64,000 bases of DNA. It comes from Fonsecaea monophora. Lineage: Eukaryota > Ascomycota > Eurotiomycetes > Chaetothyriales > Herpotrichiellaceae. Numbering within the stretch: the first letter of the stretch is position 1; each line of letters begins with the position of its first letter. The stretch lies in contig NW_019173963.1 of the NCBI RefSeq assembly GCF_001642475.1, positions 124,001-188,000 on the forward strand, given 5' to 3'. A program made the position numbers and the translations under genes. Shown in pieces: positions 1 through 10,774 of this stretch. The notes beneath the pieces are model-generated. The model saw only the letters and a list, made by a program, of their open reading frames with translations. It was not told where the DNA came from and did no database searches.

Positions 1-326
1 CAGGCAGACTCACAAGAGTTGGAGTTCCGACTCTAGGCGGTGGCACCAGCATTTATACTCCTTCCCGGCTGACTGTTAATCTATGAGTCTATGTGTACAG
101 TATAAACAGCCCTGGACTGGAGTAAAATTTGGAAACTAGGTCATAACGCCAGGGTAAGTCTCAAGGTCACCCTCTTCCCGTCCAGAAGATTGGATAGAGG
201 AGAACCGCCAAAGTGTGTTGTTCCAAGGTCACTAACACTCTCGATTTAGATACGGCTTCTCGGCCGAAATCATCACCAGATATATGTCGTCGAGGCTTAC
301 CGTCCTCTAAGTGTCCTTTGGCTCTT

Positions 327-2141
327 CTATTCAGCCTTCGTTTCCGGCGCGTTTTGTTCGCTCCTAACCACGGCGATGTGCCGACGATGCATCATCTCCA
401 GCACCTTTGCTGCTTCGGCAGCATACTTGCACCTGGAGCGGATCTGCGGACCGTACTTGTAGAACAGAAACGGGAAAGGCAGGCAGCCAATCACCAGGAA
501 CGCAGGAATGGAGCTCGCCCATTGATTTCCGAGATTTCGGTACATGCGGGTGGTAAACAAGGGGAAGGCGGTGCCGAACAGGGACCGAAGCACCGAGTTG
601 GCTGCCAGCACAGAGGCAGCATAGACAACATCTGGACACAGGGTGAGCATGTGTATTGTTTGCAGAGCATCACAAAGCAAAGGAGGTCGTCAAAACGCAC
701 AAGAGTCGACCAGATAGCTCATTAACGAGATGAAGACCATGACCAGCCCCGCCGCGAAAAACATGCCGCCGATAATGGGCGCGATCCAGTGCACCGACGG
801 ATACGTCGTCCACGCAAAGAGGAACAGACCAATCGGAAGGACGATCGAACCTGCCATAGCCGTGCGCAGTCTGGCTTCTGGCTCGACCACGCGTTCCTCT
901 GCCTCGGCTGCCTCGCACTGGCGCACGAAGCGCTTGTTGTCCACACCGGCCGCCAGGGTGGCAAGACAGACGCCAATGGCGACACCGACAAACGGAAGTC
1001 CGGCGATACCCTGGCTCCAGCCTCGAGCGGCTTGGAAGACGATGGGAAACCCGGCAAAGAACATGTACAGCGTGCCGTAGACGATTGCGATGTACAGCGA
1101 CGCCAGTAAGACAATGGGTTCGCGGAACAGAAGGACCCAGGGGCGCGTGAAAGAGACCGAGAGCTCCTGCGAGAGTGTCTTGGGCGGCTTTCCCGCATCG
1201 ATCCGGGACACATATACACTTCCCGTCATCCGGGAGAGGGCCTTGGCTCGACGACGCAGAATGAACGGTGCGTATGTTTCGTGGGTGGTCAGCGTCGTGG
1301 CAATCCAGATCAGACCGCCCAGTATGGCGCTCAACCCGAGAGTCCAGCGCCAGCCCTGGGTCTCGCCAAGAAAGCCTCCAGCAACGGGACCTGCAGAGGG
1401 AGATAAGGGGGGGAAAGATAAGAATCAGCAATGTGTACAAGGGCACCATGGGGAAAGAGGGCAGCATAGAAGAAGGACGGTCCACCACCTACCAAGTGCA
1501 GGCCCCAGAAACGGAGCCGTGACAAACATGCCTGTCGCCATTCCACGCTCCTTCTTGCTGAACATGTCGGCGATGACGCCCCCAACATTGGTCATTGACG
1601 ACGAACCAAACGCGCTCGCAAGGAAGCGAAGAGCCAGCAAAGTCGCGATGTTGGGCGCGCACGCCGCCGCCACGCTGAAGGCCGTGTATGCCGTGAACGA
1701 AACCACAAAGATGGACTTGCGCCCGTACACCTCCGACAGAGGTGCCCAGATCAGCGGTCCCAGGGCGAAGCCCAAGACGAAGAGCGACAAACCCAGTGTG
1801 GCCACCTCCCTGGACACACCAAAGCGCTGCGTGATGCCTCCAATGCCACTGACGTACACCGAGCTAGCAAAGGTCACCGCGAACGTCGACAGCGACTGGA
1901 GAACGGCAATGGCCCATTTTCGCCCCTTGGTAAAATTCATGGCGTCTTGGCAGTCGTTCTGCAGGAAATCGATAATGTAAGGGTCGTCGTCTGTGCCACG
2001 GCCCGGGTAATTCTGGTTGCAGACATCGTCGTCGAGGCGTATGCGGAGAAGAGATTGGATCCAGGACATGCGTGGAGAGGAGTCCTTGATTCGCTGGGGG
2101 CCGTCGTCGTCGACGGCAACGGGCACGAGAAGGCCGGCCAT
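327..2141 (-). CDS. MFS transporter, DHA1 (drug:H+ antiporter) type
   Basis: Three exons, 2141-1493, 1390-701 and 631-327, give 547 aa. Splice sites are G|GTAGGT with CTGCAG, and T|GTGCGT with GTCCAG; joining restores the conserved reading LGPVAGG after the first intron and SYLVDSYVVYAAS after the second. An N-terminal cytosolic tail of about 70 residues precedes the first membrane segment (ALQSLSTFAVTFASSVYV). The loop motif with LSEVYGRKSIF and the motif-C-like GPxxGPVxGG are those of fungal DHA1 exporters, 12-TM proteins of the plasma membrane. The C-terminal part (SVLRSLFGTAFPLFT, then NQWASSIPAFL) is also typical. The start is the first ATG in frame. The substrate cannot be read from sequence; fungicides, polyamines or toxic metabolites are usual for the family. 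No neighbour suggests a pathway. Confidence 0.88.
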
Positions 2142-2949
2142 GATGGGAACGACAGGAACAATGGGGAGGGAGGGGGGAGGGCGGTGTCGAGATTCAAGAA
2201 CGTGGGCGGAGGAGGAGAATCAATGAGTCTTCACTTATTGCCATCTTCTTACCGAGTGGAAAACTCGCCATTCATATAGTTCATGTCGGAAATTGGGACG
2301 CGGAGTTTTCAGTGCAGCACATATTGGCGAGAAACAGAAGCCCGCGGCATTATCTACGCGGCGAGAAAGATTTAGTTCCTGGCACGGCAAGGTCAGGTGG
2401 TGCTCGTGAAGGGCGACAGTCACAATACACGGGAAAATGAGATTCTCGAATCTCGTATAGTTGTATCAACGTCGTGTTCAATCCAGATGCGAATGTCTAT
2501 ACAAAATGGCTTCTCTGGAGAGTCAGAAGAGGTTTTACGGAGCAGTCAAAAATTACCAATGTCAAATCATAGCTGAAAGCGCTAGTAATAGTGAGTATAA
2601 AAGTCGCCCTAAATCTACGTATTCTACCGAGTACACAAACGATAATTACAAAACGTGCAGTGGAGACTTTGGAGGTACTGTAACTCGTATGTGGCCAGGC
2701 TGCCAGGGTAGTCTTACACTACTAAGTGGGCGCTAAGTGTTTTAAAATGCGGCCTAGGTCGCTTAGTGGTAAAAGTTCCACTGAAAAAAAAAAAGTCACC
2801 GGCAAGCCTGCAACTTCAAAATATCTACCCAGTGCCGCCTCGTATACGACGGAATCTCACCCCGCCCTCCAGCCCTTGCGAGGCTGTTATTCTCATTTCC
2901 CTTGCCGGAGTCTGTTTCTTAAGAGACTCCGGCATTTTCTTCGCCCAAC
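2142..2949. other. Divergent intergenic region, transporter / DIM1
   Basis: About 0.8 kb between divergent starts. It holds an A-tract at 2785-2795 and a strong inverted repeat just before the DIM1 start (listed separately). No convincing coding sequence is seen. Confidence 0.6.
2903..2934 (+). promoter_or_regulatory. 11-bp perfect hairpin just upstream of the DIM1 start codon
   Basis: TGCCGGAGTCT (2903-2913) and AGACTCCGGCA (2924-2934) are perfect reverse complements around a 10-nt loop. The repeat ends 15 nt before the ATG at 2950, so it probably lies in the 5' leader of the mRNA, where it would fold into a GC-rich stem. It could also be a dyad protein-binding site in the DNA. The pairing is seen directly; a regulatory role is inferred. 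Confidence 0.6.
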
Positions 2950-4137
2950 ATGCCAAAGGTCAATGTGAAGCGGCGCTCCGGCGCATCCTCCTCCTCCTCA
3001 TCGCCCTACTCCAAGTCCTCGGCCGCCACGAACGCGATCTTCAAAATGAACACGGACATTGGTCAGCACGTCCTCAAGAATCCTGGCGTTGCCCAAGCAA
3101 TAGTTGACAAGGCGGACCTCAAACAATCCGACATCGTGTTGGAAGTCGGCCCTGGCAGCGGAAACCTCACGGTCAAGATCCTGGAGAAGGCCAAAAAATG
3201 TGTCGCGGTGGAATTGGATCCGCGCATGGCTGCCGAAGTCACCAAACGAGTCCAGGGCACCCCTCAACAGAAGAGACTCGATGTGCTCCTGGGGGACGTG
3301 ATCAAGACAGAACTGCCCTACTTCGACGTCTGCATCTCCAATACTCCCTACCAAATCTCCTCGCCTTTGGTATTCAAACTTCTGGCCACAACCCCCGCGC
3401 CCAGGGTGTGCATATTGATGTTCCAGCGCGAGTTCGCCATGCGCCTCTTCGCTAAACCCGGCGACAAGTTGTACTCGCGACTCAGTGTCAATGCGCAAAT
3501 GTGGGCCAAAATAGATCATATCATGAAAGTCGGCAAGAACAACTTCAAGCCGCCTCCGCAGGTCGAATCCAGCGTTGTGAGATTGGTCCCGAAAGTACCG
3601 CGACCGAATATCAGTTATGAAGAGTGGGATGGGCTTCTGAGGGTATGTTTTGTGCGGAAGAATAAGACGCTGCGGGCCAATTTTTTGGGGACGAGTAGCG
3701 TTTTGAGCATCCTGGAGCAGAGCTACCGCACGTGGTGTGCGCAGAACGACATACCACTCGAAGAAGGACCTGCCGACGACGCGATGCTGATGGAGGTCGA
3801 GAACATTCAAGACGGCCCCCACAGTGAATGGGACGAGGAAGAGGAATGGTCCGGCTTCATGGACGTCGACGACCAAGACGAAGACAGCCTCCCCAGCCTG
3901 CTGAAAGAGCAGTCCAGCAAAGCGCGACAGAACCAACCCACGGAGCGCTCCGTCTCGCGCAAGAAGCGCGACAAAGTCTTCCACCTCGTCCGGGAGAAAG
4001 TCCGCTCCGTTCTCGAAGACAAGACCGCTCTGGCGGACAAGCGGGCGCGCATGTGCGACGAAGCCGATTTTTTGAAGCTGCTGTACCATTTCAACCTGGA
4101 GGGCATTCACTTCCTGGGGATCAAGCACGGCGAGTAG
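2950..4137 (+). CDS. DIM1: 18S rRNA (adenine-N6,N6)-dimethyltransferase Dim1
   Basis: Single exon, 395 aa, of the KsgA/Dim1 family, which dimethylates two adjacent adenines in the 3'-terminal loop of small-subunit rRNA using S-adenosylmethionine and is needed for pre-40S maturation in nucleolus and cytoplasm. Visible motifs: MNTDIGQHVLKN at the domain start (residues 33-44), SAM-binding loop EVGPGSG (65-71), acidic ribose-binding ELD (88-90), and catalytic NTPY (131-134). The C-terminal end with KRARMCDEADFLKLLYHFNLEGIHF is the eukaryotic Dim1 signature. Between about residues 280 and 345 there is an acidic, low-complexity insertion (DEEEEW, DVDDQDED) that makes the protein longer than the approximately 315-aa yeast and human enzymes. 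The N-terminus is basic and serine-rich, as expected for a nucleolar protein. The start is the first ATG, 15 nt after a strong hairpin. Confidence 0.96.
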   Translation: MPKVNVKRRSGASSSSSSPYSKSSAATNAIFKMNTDIGQHVLKNPGVAQAIVDKADLKQSDIVLEVGPGSGNLTVKILEKAKKCVAVELDPRMAAEVTKRVQGTPQQKRLDVLLGDVIKTELPYFDVCISNTPYQISSPLVFKLLATTPAPRVCILMFQREFAMRLFAKPGDKLYSRLSVNAQMWAKIDHIMKVGKNNFKPPPQVESSVVRLVPKVPRPNISYEEWDGLLRVCFVRKNKTLRANFLGTSSVLSILEQSYRTWCAQNDIPLEEGPADDAMLMEVENIQDGPHSEWDEEEEWSGFMDVDDQDEDSLPSLLKEQSSKARQNQPTERSVSRKKRDKVFHLVREKVRSVLEDKTALADKRARMCDEADFLKLLYHFNLEGIHFLGIKHGE

Positions 4138-5771
4138 ATGAGAAGCAACAGTGTGAGCTTTTGAGTCCACCAACGACACGATAAGCGCACATTCCTTGCC
4201 CGAACAGACCAAGAGGGCTCCAACCCCGACAAAAGGAGGTTGAGAGAGATCTCGAGCCAAAGGTCTAGACCTTGTCTACCGGCAGGACTTGTCAACGCCG
4301 CAACAAATGGTCATCCCCCTCGGTTTTATCTCTGTCCCTACATTCCATACGACAACGTCGTTTACCGGCACCAACAGATACGCACCACACATCATCGACG
4401 GACGATGCGAGGGCAAAGGTATCCCGGCACGAAATAGAATATGGCACGAGTCTAGTGCCTACTTCATAGGACAAAGTACCCGAGGAAGAGGACGGTGGAT
4501 AGAAGGGGCTGTTTGCAAGAAGGAAGGAAAAAGTGCATATCCTGGTAGATTTGTGTATGGATGGCGTGGACAGACCGATTATATACCCGGTTCTACCTGC
4601 CATAGGCAAGAGATATGGTGGGTATGTATGCCACCAGGCCTCCCCGGCCACCTCTAGTTAACGACTGACGAAACTGCCCGACTTGATGAGAGAGATACCC
4701 CCAGCTAGAAGGAAAACTGAGTAAATGAAAAGAGGCTGAAACATATGACAAGTATTCACATGCTATCTCTTGAGTCGGTCATTGTTTTCGCTCTGTTATT
4801 ATTGTTCTTTGCTATCTGCGCGGCGACGTGTGGTCTAGGTCCATCTTGGGGATTGGTGGTTGCTCAACCAGAGTCCAAGCCCCCGTAAAATCGTCTATAT
4901 CCCTCGAGGATACCTAAGGGTGCCCCTGCTTGTATTGGGACATCCAGAATGCACGAGGACAGCTCGTAGTCGTGCTCAGAAGTCGTGCCCAGGCCACATC
5001 GACTCGATATCATTCCGACGCCGTGCCAATTCATTCACATCATTCGATCGTATATATTCATCACATCGTCGCCGAAAAGTTGAAAAGCGCACAGTTCGAC
5101 CTTTGGGTCTATCTTCAAACCCAATTCCGACAAGTTTGTGAGGGTGCCTCATTGGCATCCTTTCGCAGATCTTCCAACCACCAGAATTCTAGGTTGACAT
5201 GGCCAGCCAGATCAACCCCGAAAGACCAGACTCGTCGAAAAGACACAGGAGAGTTCTTCAAAGAGAAGGAAAGTCAAAGTCAGAACATTGTGTAAACACA
5301 TCATCCCGAAGAAAAAGGGCCGCTCGCTGCTTTTCATGTGGCATCCACGTGCCACGATGCCCATCGCTCTTCGGACAAGCAGATGGAAACAGAAATCCTG
5401 CCATGTTCTCGCTTTTGAGTCGTAAACGCACACAAAGCGTGACCGAGGGTATCAAACAACTTTTGTGTTCGCCTTTTTTTGAGGTCTGCTTTTTTCAACA
5501 CAAGAAAGGTCGGTAATTATCCCCAACCAGCAGAAAAGCAGCGGCAGCGGTCAAGGCATGGCCGGCCTGTTAAGAAGCACAGCATGCTTGAAGAAAACAA
5601 CAAAGAGATTCAGGGGATCAAGAGCCCCCCCGCCATCAAAATTGAACAACCCGAACGCTTGGAGAAAAAAGACACGTGAGAATGGCCAACCCGAAGTGAA
5701 AAGGAATATGGACGAAGAACCAACTCCGCTCAAAGCTTGACCCAAAGACATGGTACATGAGGTAGAAAATT
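4138..5771. other. Intergenic, convergent 3' ends
   Basis: About 1.6 kb between the ends of DIM1 (+) and the disordered-protein gene (-). Open frames here are short, overlap on both strands and show no family signature. I see no gene, repeat or RNA. Confidence 0.5.
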
Positions 5772-7736
5772 TCATAGATCGAGGTAGCTGTAGTCGACAC
5801 TTTGGCGAGCAGAATAGTCCTGGCTACGCCGATTCATGCTGGGTGCTCGACTAGGCTGGCGACTTGATCGTAGACTTGGACCACGTTCTTCCAGATAAGA
5901 AGGCCGCCTGGACGTGGACACCTCTCGATCTCTTTCTCGAGCCGAGACGACACTGCTGGACACACTCTTTTTGGAATTTCGACTCGTAACGCTCGGTGCG
6001 CGTTCGATCCTCTTTTGCTCCTTGGGTCGCTCATTCTCTTTGCCTTCGGCACCCACTGACAGGACGAGCCCTCCGATACTGATGCTAAGAGGTCGTCCGT
6101 CTTTGTTGATATAATCAGGAGGAATCGTCATGTTCAAGCCGCCGGGAAGAGTGATACTAGTTTTTGTGCCGCTAGTCTGACTCCTTCCCCGACCAGAGGA
6201 ATCTTTGGAGGACGACTGCCGACTGAAATTGCTTCCTGTTTCAGATCTCGAACTTGAGTTGCGCTGGTCCAGGTCACGAAGAGCTTCAGCGGTTAGTTCA
6301 TTTGAGGTCTTGTTCCGCCTCGACTGGTATTCTTCGATCTCGGCTTCCTTGTCTTCCAAAGGGACAGCCATACGGCGAGGAACGGGGCGAGGAGCCGAGG
6401 TTGCAACTTTTGTAACGGTCGTTCCAGCTGAATAAGAAACAGATTTCCTGGGCAATGGCCGATCGCGTGCCTCCGGAAGTCCAGGAGGGCGGTACGACGA
6501 AGGTGGGCGAGAAGAAGATTCTCTGCGCTCACGAAATGCTGAAGGAGGAGGTCGAGATGGTCTGTATTCATGGTCGTCGTCGCTATCGTACCGCTCTGGC
6601 TCATACACAACTCTTTCGCGAAGTTGTGGCTCCTGCGGATGATAGGTTTTCGCCCTTCGGTTGCTGGGGCGACGTGTCAAGACAACTTCGGGTTGGGGTG
6701 GTCGTGGAGGTGGTGGCATGATTGCCCGATCATCATCTTCGAGATTGCGGGTAGATTTTTGAGATGAGGGCAGTGGGCGAATCTCCTTTGGAGGTGTTCG
6801 TTCGAGAGTCATGATAGCGGAATCGGGGTGACCTTGTCGAATAACAGGTTCGCCATAGACGCTGGACCGTCGGACCGGGCTGGGATGTCTGCTTGGCCTC
6901 GCCGAACGTGGCTCAGGGATGGGGGGTTGGTCGAAGTACGAGGGAAATGGCTGGTAAACAGTATACGACGGTGTCGGCAACGGTGCGGGAACGACATATG
7001 AGTACGGCATTGGACTGTAGGGTACGTTTGGTGTGACAGGGGTTGCATAGCCTGATGTCGGAACGGCTGGAGGCCCATACATTGCATGATTGACGTACTG
7101 TAGTGGGATAGGAGCATTGGCAAACATGCTTATCGGTCTCGATTGCTGGTTCGATGAGGATCTTCGGGCTTTTACAGGCACCGCATGGTCATCTTTTGTG
7201 CCTTTCACCACCAATGTTTTAACTCCCACTGCAGAGGGCGGTGGCACAGTGGCTTTGGAGGCCCGCGAGGGGTCTTGTTTTGTGTCGATGTGCTTGCCAT
7301 AGTAGTCGTGGTTCCCGCTGGGCCCTCGCTCATGCGTGTCATGCTTGGCTTTAAACGATCTCGTCTCCGATGAAGATTCGTTCAGATGGGAGGACGATTG
7401 GCGGCGACTTGTAGGTTGAGAGTGACTGTTTTGAGAGACGAGGTAAGGCTTGCGCTCTCTTTCACGGATTCCTGCGGTATCGAGCTTCAGATCTGGAATT
7501 TTACGTCGACTCGAGGTGGATTCCCCAGCTACAGTGCCAGCCCGGCTAACATAGCCCGAGTCGCCACCATCGGCACTATATTCATTCTTCTCTCGCTGGC
7601 GGAGACCAATATCTTGCTGAGAGCGTCTGGCGGAGACATTGGCACTGGTTTGAGAGCCTGGAAGAGCTGACTGGGTGACCTCGTCCCAGTCTTCGCAAGT
7701 GGCTGCTCGGGGACGATGACGGTCAGATTCATGCAT
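5772..7736 (-). CDS. Large disordered Ser/Arg/Pro-rich protein, function unknown
   Basis: One long open frame of 654 aa from an ATG at 7736. I do not recognise the family. Composition is strongly biased to Ser, Arg, Pro and charged residues, with no membrane segment and little predicted fold. A Pro/Tyr-rich middle (around residues 200-270, many PxP and YxP steps) is followed by PPPPRPP-like tracts. The only fold-like island is near residues 545-575, where ITLPGGLNMTIPPDYI is followed by LSISIGGLVLSVG. The Ser/Arg-rich C-terminus ends near a QDYSARQSVDYSYLDL tail. Length and sustained openness support a real gene. Proteins of this kind are often scaffolds or RNA/signalling adaptors, but nothing here shows a function. 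Additional 5' exons cannot be excluded, because 3 kb upstream hold no gene. Confidence 0.7.
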   Translation of the reverse strand: MHESDRHRPRAATCEDWDEVTQSALPGSQTSANVSARRSQQDIGLRQREKNEYSADGGDSGYVSRAGTVAGESTSSRRKIPDLKLDTAGIRERERKPYLVSQNSHSQPTSRRQSSSHLNESSSETRSFKAKHDTHERGPSGNHDYYGKHIDTKQDPSRASKATVPPPSAVGVKTLVVKGTKDDHAVPVKARRSSSNQQSRPISMFANAPIPLQYVNHAMYGPPAVPTSGYATPVTPNVPYSPMPYSYVVPAPLPTPSYTVYQPFPSYFDQPPIPEPRSARPSRHPSPVRRSSVYGEPVIRQGHPDSAIMTLERTPPKEIRPLPSSQKSTRNLEDDDRAIMPPPPRPPQPEVVLTRRPSNRRAKTYHPQEPQLRERVVYEPERYDSDDDHEYRPSRPPPSAFRERRESSSRPPSSYRPPGLPEARDRPLPRKSVSYSAGTTVTKVATSAPRPVPRRMAVPLEDKEAEIEEYQSRRNKTSNELTAEALRDLDQRNSSSRSETGSNFSRQSSSKDSSGRGRSQTSGTKTSITLPGGLNMTIPPDYINKDGRPLSISIGGLVLSVGAEGKENERPKEQKRIERAPSVTSRNSKKSVSSSVVSARERDREVSTSRRPSYLEERGPSLRSSRQPSRAPSMNRRSQDYSARQSVDYSYLDL

Positions 7737-10700
7737 GGAAGCGACGGCGATATGCCCCTGAGCAAGCTAACGAATGTTGTTGGTTACTGTTGAGCGTACC
7801 GGTGTATGCGTGGACGTGAACGAGCAGTGAGGTTTTTGTGATAGAGGCGGTGGAAAGTGGAAACTCGATTCGGGGGGTGGGTGGTGGTCGTGTCGGCTTG
7901 GGAAGTGGAGTGACAGGGGCCCCGACCAACAGATGATGCGCTAAAAACCCACGGCAAGGTACTTATTTTGCAGGGGGCCCGGCCCGTAAGGCTGCTCGGT
8001 GTCGCGGGGGCGGCCACAGGCTGGCAAATTCACCGAAAAGATGCGCTGATGTCCTCTCCGAGGGGTTGATCCAGTGGCCGCGGCTCGTGGCGTCCCGGGG
8101 GGCTTTGTTTGCTGAAATAGCAGTCGTGTTATTATTGTCTGCCCCCACGGAAAGACTTGTACTTGTAGATGAATGGCCCTCCGACCTAATCGCTTCCAAC
8201 TGTTGATTTTTGGTGATGGCAAATAATTTCAGTCCAGTTCGTGTGCTTGTGGGTCCATTTCGGGATCAGTTGTATTTTCCGTCTCAATCGCCTTGTAGTA
8301 TTTTGCGCTCAACGTCGCCCTTGAGCCGCAGGTTACAGGTTGCCTCAGGTTCTGTTCCACCTCCGAGTGTCGTAACAATGACTTTAGAAGATGGCAAATG
8401 CAGGATTCCGGTCGCACAGAACACCGTTGCCTGCGTGAGAGGAGGGGACAACGGGCACAGGGTTTTCCGTCGCTTCGACGACGATCTCGGATGAGGGTAG
8501 TAGTCGTGTGCGATGATGATTTGCCGGGCCAATATGCGCGCCTGTCAATGGAAAGGCCGGCTGCAGAGATCAGCCACAGCTCACAGAGATTTCGCACGAT
8601 AGAGCTTGCCACTGATGCTCGACGGGATTCTAATGAAGAGAGGGAGGAGACGGAGGAGTTAATGGCGCTTTTTGCTGCTGGGGATATTCTTCTGCAAGGG
8701 AGTCATTCTTGTGTCAACCCCACTACGCGTGGCTCTAGGCAGACAACGCGGAGGAGCGAGGGGCAGCCGGAGGATGTTAAAGAGGGTGTACGTGTCTGTA
8801 CGTGTAGGAAGGGTGAGTAAGTGAGAGACCGAGAGGAGAGCCAGAGGGAGAAGGAGAGGACGAGGTGTGCCAAAAAAAAACCAGGCAACTAAGGTGGGAT
8901 GGTGGATGGGTGTAGGAATGACTGGTGACCAGCTGCGGAATGACGAACAAGACTCGGGGGGACACGCTTGGTTTGAATTTTTGATTCTTTTTTTTTTCCA
9001 GACAGCCACTTTGGCCAGAGCCAGGGTCCCTTTCTCGAGAGAGGGAAAAGAGAAAAAATGGCGCGGCAAGACGAATAGAGACTGGTCTTGAGCGAAGAGC
9101 CAAAGGGTGTCATGACCCTTGGGCGCATCCGCCGACCGGCGTTGAGGATTTCCTCAAACCCTTCACCACCAGCCGGTGTAAGCGGCAGCCCTTTTAGTTG
9201 CGTGATGCGCGTTGTCGTGAGGATTGCTGCCTTGTGAATGGAAGATGGAGCCCAATGAGCTGCCCAACCTCCACATCCCCGGTCAGCCTGAGAGCCATTC
9301 AGCACATCGAACGTCGAGGGCGTCTCCCACAACAGCAGAAATCGAACAAGTCGCTTGCTAGTTGCAGGCTACAACCGCACACTCGATATCCACTCGATGG
9401 ATGGTCATTGCCACTGTCTGCCACTCTGCCACTCCTGTCCTCCGTTCATCCCACCCTTGTTGCCTCCAGCAAACTCGCTTCGCTTACACTCCACGCTCCC
9501 GCCAGGGAACTCTTGTCGATGATAACATCAACGACGGGGAGGTGTCGACCAAACTCCAGTTCACAGCCCTGAACCCTCAGCCAAAGAGAACCTCCACCCC
9601 CCTCTCCAGAAGAGGTTCGGGATAGCCAAATCAAATCAACAGCAGGCCCACGACTGCATATGCAGCCCACGGATCCATGGCGTATCTGCCTGGGTTTCTT
9701 CGAGCCTGCCACCAGCTTCCAAGTGTCAGGCCGGAGCATGGGGGGTGTTCTCAGAGGGGGATGGCATTGTGATACAACACCCTGGAATGGCCTGTGGCAC
9801 AGCTGCCTGTTGGTGGCCAGGAGAAAACGCGGGGAGCCGTTGCTCGTGAAGAGATTCGCAGCTGATGCCGATGCTGACACTCGTGCTAGGGCATTGTGGA
9901 TGCTGTCCACTAGATGATGGTGTTGATGCTTGAATGCTCCTGTGCGCGTGCCTCAGGCTGCTCGCTGCCGCCCATTCTCGACCCCCCTCTCTATCAAACA
10001 CTGCTTTTACCCCTCCATCCGAGCATCCATTGAACTCTTCTGCCTGGAACTCTCTCATAACTCGACCTAATAGGGCACAGAAATCGAGAACACCTGTCCT
10101 CAAGTCGGGGACGTGTTTCATGACGAGAAGTACCCATTGTTATCAGCCTGAATCACTCGCGGCGAGCAGTGAATCGCTGCTGTCGGATTCCTCCTTCATC
10201 TTCAATCCGATACCAGAAGAGGAGAAACGGCTTTACCCCTCCAGAGAGGGACGGAGTGGAGCTACAGAATGGTGGCGACGAGGTGAGCAGGGGACAGGAT
10301 AGGTGTGTCTGCCCAACGCACTGTGACGCTGGCAGCCAGACTTTGCCCTGACTAAACCCAACATTGTCTACGTTCGAATGCACCCCTCCTTCAGTTCAGC
10401 CTTGAAAAGGGAGTAGGATTGCACCATCCTCATCAACAAGTCTACCTACTAGTACATCGCGGTGCGAATCCCCCGGACGCCAGAAATGCGGCCTCGCCAG
10501 GCTAAGTGGCTGCAGCCGCTCTAAGGTCCTTATCAGCCTCGACCCCTTGTCTGAACTCCCCCGGCCAACGGGCCACCCCTGCTTGCAGTTGTCTTGTTGC
10601 ATGAACTCAACAGCCGAACTTGATGCTGGTGGAAGAAGACGGTCGAAATCCTTCGATCCAGCTTCAGCAATGCCAGCCCGGATTCTCCCGCCGAGATGCC

Positions 10701-10774
10701 CGAGGACCACCCCTGTCCGAACACCCGTTCACTCACGGAACTTTTGATCGTCTGTCCTTGCGTGTCACTCCATC
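7737..10774. other. 3-kb gene-free region
   Basis: This lies between the 5' end of the disordered-protein gene and the 3' end of the ArgRS gene, both on the minus strand. It is unusually long for this window. All open frames are short (under 155 codons), overlap on both strands and have no family motif. It may hold a long promoter or 5' leader, a non-coding RNA or a small lineage-specific gene, but none can be supported. Confidence 0.45.

Noticed and set aside
2751..2790. tRNA A-box-like sequence TCGCTTAGTGG
   Set aside because: No B box (GGTTCGANTCC) and no cloverleaf follows.
2998..4260. 420-codon minus-strand open frame opposite DIM1
   Set aside because: It is the antisense shadow of a clear Dim1 coding sequence and has no family motif.
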